A stretch of DNA of 64,000 bases from contig NZ_CP016282.1 of NCBI RefSeq assembly GCF_001679725.1, positions 124,001 through 188,000 on the forward strand, written 5' to 3'. Origin of the DNA: Cryobacterium arcticum. Its GTDB lineage: Bacteria; Actinomycetota; Actinomycetes; Actinomycetales; Microbacteriaceae. This document shows positions 35,500 through 50,149 of this stretch, in pieces. A model generated the notes under the pieces. The model searched no databases. It worked only from the letters and a program-made list of their open reading frames with translations, and was not told the origin of the DNA. The stretch's first letter is position 1; every line of letters begins with the position of its first letter. The translations under genes were made by a program, and so were the position numbers.

Positions 35500-37080
35500 C
35501 TACGCCGCAGACCCCTCGGCGACCTCGGCTTCGAGCACCGCCATGGCGGCATTGTGCCCGCCGAGCCCGCTCACGCCTCCGCCGCGCCGAGCACCGGCCC
35601 CGCAGAGCAGGATCCGCGGGTGCCGGGTGGCCACACCCCAGCGCTCCGCCGCCGTGTCTCGCGGCGCGTCGTCCTCCAGGAAGGGCCAGGACAGCAGGCC
35701 GTGGAAGATGTCCCCTCCCGGCAGGTTGAGCGCCTCCTCGAGGTCCGCGGTGGTCTTCGTCTCGATGCAGGGGGCGCCGGCGGCATCCGTCAGCAACAGG
35801 CCCTCGATCGGTTCGGCGAGAACCGAGTTGAGCGAGGCCAGCACGGCCGCCTGCAGTCGGGCGCGCAGGCCGACGTTGTCCTCCTGGGCGAGCCTGTCGG
35901 GCGTGTGCAGGCCGAAAACCGTGAGGGTGTGCGCGCCGGCCGTGACGAGGTCCTTAGAGAGGATGCTCGGATCGGTCAGCGAGTGGCAGTAGATCTCGCA
36001 GGAGACCAGCTCGGGCACCGTGCCGGCGCTGGCCTGCCGGTAGGCGGTCTCCAATTGGCTGAGCGTCTCGTTGATGTGAAAGGTGCCGCCGAACGCGGCC
36101 TCTGCGGACACCGCCGGGTCGAGCAGCCGGGGGAGCCGGGACAGCAGCAGGTTCACCTTCACCTGGGCGCCCTCCGGTTTCGCCGTGTCGGCCGGCCTGT
36201 CGCCCAGGAGCCCGTCCAGTACCCACGGCGCCACATTCGCCAGCACCCGGGAGCCGACAACGGCCTGGTCGACGCCGTCCTGGCGATACCGCACGGTGCC
36301 GTCTGCATCGATGCCGGTCACCTCTGCGCCGGTCAGGATGCGCGCGCCTGCCTGTCTGGCGACCCGTTCGAGTTCGCCTGTCACCGCGCCCATGCCGCCG
36401 ATCGGCACATCCCAGTCACCGGTGCCGTTGCCGATCGAGTGGTACAGGTAACACCGGTTGGCGTCGAGGGAGGAATCGTGCACCGACGTGAACGTGCCGA
36501 TGAGGCCGTCGGTTGCCACGACCCCGCGCACCAGGTCGTTGCTGAAGCGCCGGGTGAGCATGTCGCCGAGTGGACGCTCGATCAGCTCGGTCCAGAGATC
36601 GTCGTTGCCGACCAGCCGGCGAGCCTCCGAACGGGTGGGCAACGGTTCGCACACTGTGGGGAACAGCGCCCGGGCCACGTGACCGAGATCCTCGCCCAAC
36701 TCTTGCCAGGCCATTGCATCCGACTCGGCGCCGATGCGACCGAACGACGCGCGGGTCGCCTCCGGGTCGCCGGCGTCCACGAGGAGTCCGGCCGAGGGAT
36801 TCGCCGGATCAGGGGTGTACGACGAATAGCGGCGACGGGCCAGATGGATGTCGAGGCCGAGTTCGTCGACGATGCGCCGGGGTAGCAGGCTCACCAGGTA
36901 GGAGTACCGGGAGAGCCGGGCATCCACGCCCGCAAACGCGGCCGCCGACACGGCTGCGCCACCTACGTGGTCGTCGCGTTCGAGCAGCAGAACCCGGCGG
37001 CCGGCACGGGCCAGATACGCCGCCGCGGTGAGCCCGTTGTGGCCGCCGCCGACGATGACGATGTCGTGTGTGTTGTCCAT
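35500..37080 (-). CDS. FAD-dependent oxidoreductase, phytoene-dehydrogenase/PYROXD2-like
   Basis: 526 residues. Dinucleotide-binding motif DIVIVGGGHNGLTAAAYLARAG at the N-terminus; C-terminal LCGAGARRGGGVSGLGGHNAAMAVLEAE is the amine-oxidase/carotenoid-desaturase FAD signature. No other carotenoid gene is in view, so PYROXD2-like oxidoreductase of unknown substrate is safer than phytoene desaturase. The frame continues upstream into the rrn promoter region; ATG 37080 is the best start. It is divergent from the rRNA operon with the rrn promoter 80-110 bp away. Confidence 0.8.
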   Translation of the reverse strand: MDNTHDIVIVGGGHNGLTAAAYLARAGRRVLLLERDDHVGGAAVSAAAFAGVDARLSRYSYLVSLLPRRIVDELGLDIHLARRRYSSYTPDPANPSAGLLVDAGDPEATRASFGRIGAESDAMAWQELGEDLGHVARALFPTVCEPLPTRSEARRLVGNDDLWTELIERPLGDMLTRRFSNDLVRGVVATDGLIGTFTSVHDSSLDANRCYLYHSIGNGTGDWDVPIGGMGAVTGELERVARQAGARILTGAEVTGIDADGTVRYRQDGVDQAVVGSRVLANVAPWVLDGLLGDRPADTAKPEGAQVKVNLLLSRLPRLLDPAVSAEAAFGGTFHINETLSQLETAYRQASAGTVPELVSCEIYCHSLTDPSILSKDLVTAGAHTLTVFGLHTPDRLAQEDNVGLRARLQAAVLASLNSVLAEPIEGLLLTDAAGAPCIETKTTADLEEALNLPGGDIFHGLLSWPFLEDDAPRDTAAERWGVATRHPRILLCGAGARRGGGVSGLGGHNAAMAVLEAEVAEGSAA

Positions 37081-37160
37081 GGAGAGGCCTTCCGTCGGCG
37101 CCGATGCTGGTGCATCGACACTAACGCCATCGGGCGACACGCCCGGGATGCAAATGCGAT

Positions 37161-37190
37161 TTGCGACCCCCTCCGAAACCCACGTATAGT
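37161..37190 (+). promoter_or_regulatory. rrn operon promoter
   Basis: TTGCGA (37161-37166) and TATAGT (37185-37190) are separated by 18 bp, the best sigma-70-type promoter in the window. It would start RNA near 37197, leaving a leader of about 430 nt before 16S. Confidence 0.75.
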
Positions 37191-37627
37191 CATCTCTCGT
37201 CACCCCACAGGTTCGGAAAGCCGAAGAGCTACCGGCCTCAAGCGGGACCAAATCCAAGCAGAAAAGAAAGCGATTCTTCGCTTTGTACAGCTTGATGAAG
37301 TTCGCTTCGAATCCAGTAACTGGAAACCAAGCGGACAACAAGAACAACATCGAAGTGCCCCGGAGCGACAGCCTTTCAGGCCTGAAGTCGGGTGCGTCCG
37401 ATCCTTGAGAACTCAACAGCGTGCACAATGTCAAATGCCAAAAACCTCGTGGTTTGGATCCGTTTCTAGCGGTGAAGAGCCAAGAGATTCCTTTGGAAAA
37501 CATTTAAACAACAAAGCAAGTCAGTAATGATTTGTTCTGTCAGTTTCAAACTTGCTGATTGTTCGCCTATTCCGGTGGCTTTCAGCACTAGATGTGCCCA
37601 TCACTTCGGTGGTGAGGCTATTAAACA
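37191..37627 (+). other. rrn leader region
   Basis: AT-richer than the neighbouring genes and without a coding pattern. It contains CTTGAGAACTCAACAGCGTG (from 37404), which is echoed in the 16S-23S spacer by CTTTGAGAACTACACAGTGG (39473). The pair looks like the leader/spacer elements used for antitermination and processing of actinobacterial pre-rRNA. Confidence 0.6.
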
Positions 37628-42744
<5,117 letters not shown>

Positions 42745-42867
42745 ACTCAGTTTGAATAAGCTGCTATGCGTCCACTATGTGGTTCTCGATGTACGGTCGA
42801 GAACAAACACACTCCACCAGGAGTGTTCTATAACTAAAAATATAGATTCGATTCACCATCACCAGGT

Positions 42868-42986
42868 GTTTCGGCGGCTATAGCAAGAGGGAAACGCCCG
42901 GTCACATTCCGAACCCGGAAGCTAAGACTCTTTGCGCCGATGGTACTGCAGGGGGGACCCTGTGGGAGAGTAGGACACCGCCGGAC
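42868..42986 (+). rRNA. rrf: 5S ribosomal RNA
   Basis: About 119 nt. TTTCGGCGGC at the start pairs with CCGCCGGA at the end; the conserved CCCGGTCACATTCCGAACCCGG lies in between. Ends are approximate. Confidence 0.93.
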
Positions 42987-43002
42987 TTAACTTAGAAACA
43001 CA

Positions 43003-43035
43003 CAGAAAAGCCACCCCACCGGGGTGGCTTTTCTG
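43003..43035 (+). terminator. rrn operon terminator
   Basis: CAGAAAAGCCACCCC (43003-43017) pairs perfectly with 43021-43035 around ACC. The stem itself ends in a T-rich arm (CTTTTCTG), so it can act in both directions. Confidence 0.9.
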
Positions 43036-43109
43036 CGTTTAACCCCCACACCGTTCCCCTCCACACCGTTCCCCTCCGCGACCGTGTCCCGGATTCCGCA
43101 CCCCACGCC

Positions 43110-43518
43110 GGTCGAGCCCGTCGAGACCCCGCGACCCGACCTGGACGCCGCACCACACGGTGGTCGAGCCTGTCGAGACCTCGCGGGCCGATCTGCGGAC
43201 CCCACCACGTCCGGCCCCTCACCGGGTCTCGACAAGCTCGACCAACGACGCGGGAACGACCCATAGGCCGAGTCACCGGGTCTCGACAAGCTCGACCGAC
43301 GAGGTGGGTGCGTCGCGCAGGCAGCCGCGACCTGGTCCGGATGCCGCACCACACGGTGGTCGAGCCTGTCGAGACCCCGCGAGCCGACCTTCGGACCGCA
43401 CCACAACGGCCCGTCACGTGGTCTCGACGAGCTCGACCAGCGAGACGGGTGCGGGTCGCGCGGCTGCGCGACCGTGTCCCGGGGGCCGCACCACACGGTG
43501 GTCGAGCCTGTCGAGACC
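43110..43518. repeat. Cluster of seven 19-bp elements after the rrn operon
   Basis: Copies of GGTCGAGCCTGTCGAGACC lie at 43110, 43162, 43358 and 43500, and inverted copies (GGTCTCGACAAGCTCGACC type) at 43225, 43279 and 43420. Larger units of about 62 bp are repeated around 43345-43405 and 43487-43547. The 590-bp gap between the rrn terminator and the deaminase gene contains essentially only this; a long open frame reading into the deaminase across it is an artefact. Confidence 0.93.
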
Positions 43519-43624
43519 CCGCGAGCCGACCTTCGGACCGCACCATTCGGGGGAGGCAGTAGCGTGGGAATCCCACAGGGGCACGACGGAACACACCGAA
43601 CTGTACGAACGAGCGGGAGCCGAC

Positions 43625-44647
43625 TTGAACACCCACGCCAGCTGGCCCGTCGCGGAACTGCACGTGCACATCGAGGGCACCCTCGAGACCGAGCTGCTGG
43701 TGACCTTGGCCCGGCGGAACGGCGTCGAACTGCCCAGCTACGACCCGGATGCGCTCCGGGAGCTCTACAGATTCACTGACCTGCAGTCGTTCCTCGATAT
43801 CTACTACGCCAACCTGGCGGTGCTCCGCACCGAAGCCGACTTCTACGATCTCGGCATCGCCTACCTCACCCGGGCGACGGCGGCCGGCGTGCGCCGGGCG
43901 GAGATCTTCTTCGACCCGCAGACCCACCTGGCCAACGGCATCCCGCTCGACGTGGTGTTCGCCGGGCTCACCCGTGCCCTCACCGAGGCACGGGCCACCC
44001 TGGGCATCTCCGCCGACCTCATCCTCTGCTTCCTCCGCCACCTCGGCGGTGCGGCAGCCCTAGAGACCCTCGACGCGGCCATCCCGTACCTCGACCAGTT
44101 CATCGGCGTCGGGCTCGATTCAGCGGAGGTCGGATTCCCGCCCTCGTTGTTCACCGAGGTCTTCGCCAAAGCAGGTGCGCTGGGCCTGCACCGGGTCGCC
44201 CACGCCGGCGAGGAGGGCGGGCCGGACTACGTTCACGAAGCGCTCGACCTGCTCGGCGTGGAACGGGTCGACCACGGTATCCGCGCTATCGAAGACCCGC
44301 ACCTCATCGAACACCTGCGCGAGCGCCAGATCCCGCTCACGGTGTGCCCGCTCTCGAACGTGTGCCTGCGGGCGGTCCCGGAGCTCGGCGTGCATCCGCT
44401 GCCCGCGATGCTCGCCGAAGGTCTGCTCGTCACGATCAGCAGCGACGACCCGGCCTACTTCGGCGGCTACGTCGACGACAACCTCAACGCCGTGCAGAAC
44501 GAGTTCGCCCTGTCGCCGCTGCAGATGGCGACCCTCGCGCGCAATTCCTTTCGGGCGTCCTTCCTCCCCGAGGCCGAAAAACTCCGGCAGATCGCCGCCG
44601 TGGACGAGCATCTCGAGGGTCTGCTGCGACTAACCTCGGGAGCATGA
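43625..44647 (+). CDS. Adenosine deaminase-family enzyme, probably adenine deaminase
   Basis: 340 residues from TTG at 43625, with GGGAG five bases upstream. Metal ligands His13 and His15 (ELHVHIEGTLE), HAGEEGGP with the catalytic Glu, and SSDDPAYFGG are present. LTVCPLSNVCLRAV and DDPAYFGGYVDDN are the marks I associate with the adenine-specific branch (Aah1/PA0148 type) rather than adenosine deaminase. Either way it deaminates a purine for salvage. The stop overlaps the putA start (ATGA). Confidence 0.83.
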   Translation: MNTHASWPVAELHVHIEGTLETELLVTLARRNGVELPSYDPDALRELYRFTDLQSFLDIYYANLAVLRTEADFYDLGIAYLTRATAAGVRRAEIFFDPQTHLANGIPLDVVFAGLTRALTEARATLGISADLILCFLRHLGGAAALETLDAAIPYLDQFIGVGLDSAEVGFPPSLFTEVFAKAGALGLHRVAHAGEEGGPDYVHEALDLLGVERVDHGIRAIEDPHLIEHLRERQIPLTVCPLSNVCLRAVPELGVHPLPAMLAEGLLVTISSDDPAYFGGYVDDNLNAVQNEFALSPLQMATLARNSFRASFLPEAEKLRQIAAVDEHLEGLLRLTSGA

Positions 44648-47600
44648 GCAATCCCCTTCCTCACGTGCAGCAGGACCTCGGTGCGGAGGCTGTAGCCCTC
44701 GTCACCAAGTGGCTGGCCGACAGCGCGACAATCCCAGCGGATGTGTCGGCGGAACGCTTGGCCGGCGTGCTGAAGGACCCGAACGGACTCGACTTCACCG
44801 TGGGCTTCGTTGACGGAGTGATGCGGCCCGAAGACGTGATGGTCGCCGGGTACAACCTGCAGCGGGTGGCCAAGCTCGCGCCCGCCTTCCTGCCGCCGGC
44901 CCTGCGCGGCGCCATCGGCGTGGGCGGCGTGATGGGACCGGTGCTGCCTTGGGTGGTGATCCCCGCGGCCCGCAAGGTGCTGCGCCAGATGGTGGGACAC
45001 CTGGTTGTCGACGCCAGCCCCGACAAGCTCGGCCCGGCCATCGAACACCTGCGCGCGTCGGGCAACCGGCTCAACATCAACCTCCTCGGCGAGGCCGTGC
45101 TCGGCGAGAAGGAGGCGCTCCGACGCCTCGAGGGCACCCGGGCCCTGCTCGCCCGCGACGACGTGGACTACGTGTCGATCAAGGTCTCCTCGATCGCCAG
45201 CCAGCTGTCGATGTGGGCCTTCGACGAAGCCGTCGACCGGGTCGTCGCCCGGCTCACCCCCCTCTACGAACTGGCCGCGGCCTCGCCGACCCCGAAGTTC
45301 ATCAACCTTGACATGGAGGAGTACCGCGACCTCGACCTCACCATCGCGGTGTTCGAACGCATCCTCGACCAGCCCCGCCTGATGAACCTCGAGGCCGGCA
45401 TCGTGCTGCAGGCCTACCTGCCCGACGCCCTCGGTGCCCTGCAGGGACTCACCCAGTGGGCGCATGCCCGCCGGGCCGGCGGCGGCGCGCCCATCAAGGT
45501 GCGAGTCGTCAAGGGCGCCAACCTCGCGATGGAGCACGTCGACTCGGTCGTGCACGGCTGGCCGCTGGCCACCTATTCCAGCAAGCAGGACACCGACACC
45601 AACTACAAGCGAGTGCTGAGCTGGGCGCTGACCCCGCAGAACACGGATGCTGTGCGCATCGGCGTCGCCGGGCACAACCTCTTCGACGTGGCCTATGCCC
45701 ACCTGCTGGCGCAGTCGCGCGGCGTGGACGACCGCATCGAGTTCGAGATGCTCCTGGGCATGGCCACCAGCCAGGCCGAGGCCGTGAAAAAGGACGTCGG
45801 CCGGCTGCTGCTCTACACCCCGGTCGTGAACCCCGCCGAATTCGACGTGGCCATCAGCTACCTCATCCGCCGGCTCGAGGAGAACGCGAGCGACGAGAAC
45901 TTCATGTCGGCGGTCTTCGAGCTCGTGGACACCCCGGCCCTGTTCGACCGGGAGAAGGAACGCTTCCTCGCTTCGCTGGAGAACCTGGAGTCCGGGCCCG
46001 AGGTGCGACGGGGCAGCATCCAGGCCCCGCCGCCGAACCGCAGCCAGGACCGATCGGTGGTCGTCCCCCTCGAACCGCTGCCGGCGGCCGACGAACCTGC
46101 CCTCACCATGCCGCCGCCCGAAGCGGATGACCCCAACCTGACCGCCCTGGTGCTCGGGCTCACCCGCGGATCGGTCTCGCGCAGCAGGTCGGTCCTCGGC
46201 GGGTTCCACAACGAGCCCGACACCGACCCGTCCCTGCCCGCCAACCGCGACTGGGGCCGGGCCATCCTGGCCCGGGTGGAGACGTCCGCCCTCGGCCGCG
46301 ACGGCATCCGCGCCGCCCGCATCTCCGACGCCGACACGCTCGACGAGGTCATCGGAACCGTCACCCGGGCCGCAGCCGACTGGGCCCGCAAGTCCGGCGC
46401 CGAACGGGCGATCATCCTGCACCGGGCCGGGGTGGCCCTGGCCGCACACCGCGCCGACCTGATCGAGGTGATGGCCAGCGAGACCGGCAAGACCATCGCC
46501 GAGGGCGACCCCGAAGTGAGCGAGGCCGTCGACTTCGCGCACTACTACGCCGAACGCGCCCGCGACCTCGACGCCGTACAGGGTGCCATCTTCGTTCCCT
46601 CCCGGCTCACCGTGGTCACCCCGCCATGGAACTTCCCGGTCGCGATCCCGGCCGGCGGCGTGCTCGCCGCCCTCGCCGCGGGCTCCGGCGTGATCCTCAA
46701 ACCGGCCACCCTGGCCCAGCGCACCGGCGCCGTGCTCGCCGAGGCCCTCTGGGAGGCCGGAGTTCCCCGCGATCTGCTCGCCCTCGTCGACCTGCCCGAC
46801 CGGGCGCTCGGCAGCCGGCTGCTCGCCCACCCCGACGTCGACCGTGTCATCCTCACGGGCGCGTACGAGACCGCGAAACTCTTCCGGGGTCTGCGCGAAG
46901 ACCTCCCGCTGCTGGCCGAGACCAGCGGCAAGAACGCGATCATCGTGACCCCGGCCGCCGACCTCGACCTCGCCGCCGCCGACGTGATCAAGAGCGCGTT
47001 CGGCCATGCCGGCCAGAAGTGCTCGGCCGCGAGCCTGGTGATCCTGGTCGGCTCCGTCGCCCGCTCCGCCCGGTTCCTCGGTCAGCTCGTGGATGCGGCG
47101 ACCTCGCTCCGCGTGGGCCGGCCCGCCGATCCCGACAGCCAGATGGGCCCCATCATCGAGCCCGCGAGCGGCAAACTGCTGCACGCCCTCACCGAGCTCG
47201 GCGCCGGCGAGAAGTGGCTGGTGGAGCCGAAGCTGCTCGATGACACCCTGGAGACCGGAGTCGGCCAGCTCTGGTCGCCCGGGATCCGCACCGGTGTGGC
47301 CGCCGGGTCGTACTTCCACCTCACCGAGTTCTTCGGGCCGGTGCTCGGCGTCATGCACGCGCGCACGCTCGAGGAAGCCATCCGCTACCAGAACGCCGTC
47401 GACTACGGTCTGACGGCCGGGCTGCACTCCCTCGACGCCGAAGAGATCGCCCAGTGGGTCGACACCGTGCAGGCGGGCAACCTCTACGTGAACCGTGGCA
47501 TCACCGGCGCGATCGTGCAGCGACAGCCCTTCGGCGGCTGGAAGCGCTCGGCCGTCGGCGCCGGCAGCAAGGCCGGCGGACCGAACTACCTGTTCGGACT

Positions 47601-48270
47601 CGGCGGTTGGGTGACCGACCCCGGCAAGAACAGCTCCACCCTGCACCTGCGTGGGCTCGAACAGCGCATCACCGACCTCATCGAGGCCTCGCAGCCGTCC
47701 TTGCCCTATGAGGACTTCGACGTGTTGCGGCGCTCGGCGCTCAGCGACGCCCTGGCGTGGCGCGAGGAGTTCGGCACCGTCACCGACGTGTCGGAGCTCG
47801 GCCTGGAGCGCAACCTGTTCCGTTACTGCGCGCTGCCCGTCACCGTGCGGCTCGGCGACGACGGCAACCTGGCCCTGCTCTTGCGGGTCATCGCGGCCGG
47901 CCTGGTGTCCAAGTCCCGGTTCGTGGTCTCCAGCGCGATCCCGGTGCCGCCCAAGGTGCGCGCCGTGCTCGCGCCGCGCGACATCCCCGTGATCATCGAG
48001 AGCGACGAGGAGTGGCTGGCCCGCGTGGCCGCCGGGGGTGTGACCACGAGCCGGGTGCGCCTGATCGGTAGCGACCCGGTGACCGGCGCGGCCGCGGATG
48101 CGTCGGCGTTCGCCGCCGCGGTCGGCGGCAGCCCGGACATCGCCGTGTACGCGCATCCGGTGACCCAGTCCGGGCGGGTCGAACTGCTCCCGTTCCTGCG
48201 CGAGCAGGCCATCTCCATCACCAACCACCGTTTCGGCAACCCGAGCACCCTCACGGACGAGGTCGTCTAG
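44644..48270 (+). CDS. putA: Bifunctional proline dehydrogenase / glutamate-semialdehyde dehydrogenase
   Basis: 1208 residues. FAD-dependent proline dehydrogenase barrel at about 90-480 (YVSIKVSSIASQ, NLDMEEYRDLDLT, RVVKGANLAMEH); NAD-dependent aldehyde dehydrogenase domain at about 540-1020 with Glu759 (LLAETSGKN) and catalytic Cys793 (HAGQKCSAAS). A C-terminal extension of about 170 residues follows. There is no N-terminal ribbon-helix-helix, so it is a non-repressor PutA. Oxidises proline to glutamate at the membrane. GGGAG precedes the ATG, which is coupled to the deaminase gene. Confidence 0.95.
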   Translation: MSNPLPHVQQDLGAEAVALVTKWLADSATIPADVSAERLAGVLKDPNGLDFTVGFVDGVMRPEDVMVAGYNLQRVAKLAPAFLPPALRGAIGVGGVMGPVLPWVVIPAARKVLRQMVGHLVVDASPDKLGPAIEHLRASGNRLNINLLGEAVLGEKEALRRLEGTRALLARDDVDYVSIKVSSIASQLSMWAFDEAVDRVVARLTPLYELAAASPTPKFINLDMEEYRDLDLTIAVFERILDQPRLMNLEAGIVLQAYLPDALGALQGLTQWAHARRAGGGAPIKVRVVKGANLAMEHVDSVVHGWPLATYSSKQDTDTNYKRVLSWALTPQNTDAVRIGVAGHNLFDVAYAHLLAQSRGVDDRIEFEMLLGMATSQAEAVKKDVGRLLLYTPVVNPAEFDVAISYLIRRLEENASDENFMSAVFELVDTPALFDREKERFLASLENLESGPEVRRGSIQAPPPNRSQDRSVVVPLEPLPAADEPALTMPPPEADDPNLTALVLGLTRGSVSRSRSVLGGFHNEPDTDPSLPANRDWGRAILARVETSALGRDGIRAARISDADTLDEVIGTVTRAAADWARKSGAERAIILHRAGVALAAHRADLIEVMASETGKTIAEGDPEVSEAVDFAHYYAERARDLDAVQGAIFVPSRLTVVTPPWNFPVAIPAGGVLAALAAGSGVILKPATLAQRTGAVLAEALWEAGVPRDLLALVDLPDRALGSRLLAHPDVDRVILTGAYETAKLFRGLREDLPLLAETSGKNAIIVTPAADLDLAAADVIKSAFGHAGQKCSAASLVILVGSVARSARFLGQLVDAATSLRVGRPADPDSQMGPIIEPASGKLLHALTELGAGEKWLVEPKLLDDTLETGVGQLWSPGIRTGVAAGSYFHLTEFFGPVLGVMHARTLEEAIRYQNAVDYGLTAGLHSLDAEEIAQWVDTVQAGNLYVNRGITGAIVQRQPFGGWKRSAVGAGSKAGGPNYLFGLGGWVTDPGKNSSTLHLRGLEQRITDLIEASQPSLPYEDFDVLRRSALSDALAWREEFGTVTDVSELGLERNLFRYCALPVTVRLGDDGNLALLLRVIAAGLVSKSRFVVSSAIPVPPKVRAVLAPRDIPVIIESDEEWLARVAAGGVTTSRVRLIGSDPVTGAAADASAFAAAVGGSPDIAVYAHPVTQSGRVELLPFLREQAISITNHRFGNPSTLTDEVV

Positions 48271-48306
48271 CGCCATAATGGCTGCGGCCGGAGGCGAGGT
48301 GATGCA

Positions 48307-48930
48307 GTGAAGGCACCACGATGGCTGCGTCTGCGCCGTGAAGCCTGGGGCTTCATCATCGGGTCGGCGCTGTTCATCGTCGGCGCCCTTCCCGGCTACC
48401 TCGGCGCGGTCGGGTCCGTCGTGGACAACCTCACCTTCTTCATCGGGTCGCTGTTCTTCACCCTTGCAGCGTTCATCCAACTCAATCTCAGCGGTCGGCG
48501 ACCCCCGCGCAGCACGACCAACCGGCCCGACCGGTACGACTGGTGGGCGGCGGCCATCCAGTTCGCCGGCACGCTCTTCTTCAACCTCAGCACCGCCACG
48601 GCGCTCTCGGCGAGCCTGGGCGGCACCCGCACCGGCTGGCGACCGGATGCGTTCGGCTCGGTCTGCTTCCTCATCGCCGGCGTCCTCGCGGTCGTGGCCA
48701 CCACCGGGCGGGACGCGCTCTGGGACCCGCGGGCGCGCACCTGGCGGAGCACCTGGCTCAACCTGCTCGGATCGGTGGCCTTCGGCCTCGCGGCCATCGG
48801 TGCGTATCCGGTTCCCGGCACCGGGGCGGAGTTTCTGGCCGGCTGGGCCACGGTGGGCACCGTCGCCGGTGGTGTCTGTTTTCTCGTGGCCGCGGTCCTC
48901 ACCCGGCCGGGCACTCCGCGGCTCACGTGA
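48307..48930 (+). CDS. YrhK-like six-segment membrane protein
   Basis: 207 residues from GTG with GGAGGCGAGG upstream. Six hydrophobic segments, with WWAAAIQFAGTLFFNLST and the repeated FIGSLFFTLAAFIQL pattern of YrhK-domain proteins of unknown function. A CATAAT -10 candidate lies at about 48275. Probably its own unit after putA. The 196 bp that follow contain no gene. Confidence 0.72.
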   Translation: MKAPRWLRLRREAWGFIIGSALFIVGALPGYLGAVGSVVDNLTFFIGSLFFTLAAFIQLNLSGRRPPRSTTNRPDRYDWWAAAIQFAGTLFFNLSTATALSASLGGTRTGWRPDAFGSVCFLIAGVLAVVATTGRDALWDPRARTWRSTWLNLLGSVAFGLAAIGAYPVPGTGAEFLAGWATVGTVAGGVCFLVAAVLTRPGTPRLT

Positions 48931-49126
48931 GCCAGACGGGGCGGGGGAGTGCCGGGTAACGGCAAGACGACCGGAAAGGCTGATAATGGAGGGTAGCCAT
49001 CTCGACGGCCGCCCTTTTCCGGCGACCAGCGCAGGCCTCAGCGTACGCACGGTTGCCACTCAGACTACTGGGAGAAAATCGATAGGACATGATTTGTCGC
49101 CACTCATAACTCGACAGGGGAACCCG

Positions 49127-50149
49127 TTGGACGGAAACGCAACAACGATGCACCGCAATGTCGCGTTGTTGTCGGTCGCCACGACTATCGCTCCCCGCAT
49201 CACGACCTCGGAGGAGATCGACCGGCGCCTGCAGCCCGCGCTCAAACGCCTCCGCCTGCCCAAGGGGCTCCTCCAGCGGGTCGCCGGCGTGCACGAGCGA
49301 CGCAACTGGGCCGAAGGCCAGGCGTTCGACGACGCCGCCGTCGAGGCCGGCAAGCGCGCCCTGGCCCAGGCCGGGGTCGACCCCAGCGAGGTCGGATTGA
49401 TGATCAACACCTCGGTGACCCGGAAGCACCTCGAACCCTCCGTTGCGGTGCGCATCCACCACGGTCTCGGCCTGCCGTCCTCGGCGACGAACTTCGACAT
49501 CGCCAACGCCTGCCTGGGCTTCGTCAACGGCATGACCCTGGCCGCGCAACTCATCGACTCCGGGCAGATCAAGTACGCGGTGATCATCGACGGTGAGGAC
49601 GCCGACGAGATCCAGACCAACACCATCGAACGTCTCGGCCGGCCCGACATCGGCCGCAAGGACTTCATGAGCGAGTTCGCGAGCCTCACCCTCGGCTCCG
49701 GCGCGGCCGCTGCCGTGCTCGGCCGGGCGGATGCGCACCCCGAGGGGCACCGCATCCTCGGTGGTGTCACCCGCGCCGCGACCCAGTTCAACGACCTCTG
49801 CGTCGGCAGCGTCGACGGGATGTTCACCGACGCCAAGGCCCTGCTCAAGGGCGGCATGGAACTGGTCGTCTCGGCCTGGACCGAAGCCAAACGGGACTGG
49901 AGCTGGTCGAACATGGACCGCTACATCCTGCACCAGGTCTCGGATGTGCACACCAACGCCATTGTGAAGGCCACCGGCCTGGACCGCAGCCGGGTGCCGT
50001 TGACGTACCCGACCTATGGGAACGTGGGCCCAGCGTCCATCCCGATCACGCTCTCCCAGGAGGCGGCCAAACTCGAACCCGGCAACCGGGTGCTCTTGAT
50101 GGGCGTCGGCTCCGGCCTCAACACGGCCATGATGGAGATCCAGTGGTGA
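49127..50149 (+). CDS. oleA: OleA, thiolase-like acyl-CoA condensing enzyme
   Basis: 340 residues. First step of long-chain olefin synthesis: head-to-head Claisen condensation of two acyl-CoAs to a beta-keto acid. Catalytic residues are Cys129 (NACLGFVNGM), His269 (YILHQVSD) and Asn299 (YPTYGNVGP), with spacing close to the characterised Xanthomonas OleA (143/285/315 from memory). The TTG start at 49127 has AGGGG six bases before it and gives the family-like DGNATTMHRN start; ATG 49148 is the alternative. The stop overlaps the oleBC start. Confidence 0.92.
   Translation: MDGNATTMHRNVALLSVATTIAPRITTSEEIDRRLQPALKRLRLPKGLLQRVAGVHERRNWAEGQAFDDAAVEAGKRALAQAGVDPSEVGLMINTSVTRKHLEPSVAVRIHHGLGLPSSATNFDIANACLGFVNGMTLAAQLIDSGQIKYAVIIDGEDADEIQTNTIERLGRPDIGRKDFMSEFASLTLGSGAAAAVLGRADAHPEGHRILGGVTRAATQFNDLCVGSVDGMFTDAKALLKGGMELVVSAWTEAKRDWSWSNMDRYILHQVSDVHTNAIVKATGLDRSRVPLTYPTYGNVGPASIPITLSQEAAKLEPGNRVLLMGVGSGLNTAMMEIQW

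Noticed and set aside
43160..43624. N-terminal extension of the deaminase by 155 residues
   Set aside because: The extension is translated repeat sequence (VEPVET, VSTSSTN); the family start and a ribosome-binding site are at 43625.
44467..49059. 1530-codon open frame on the minus strand opposite putA
   Set aside because: It is antisense to well-supported add and putA coding sequence and lacks any family motif; long antisense frames are expected at this GC content.
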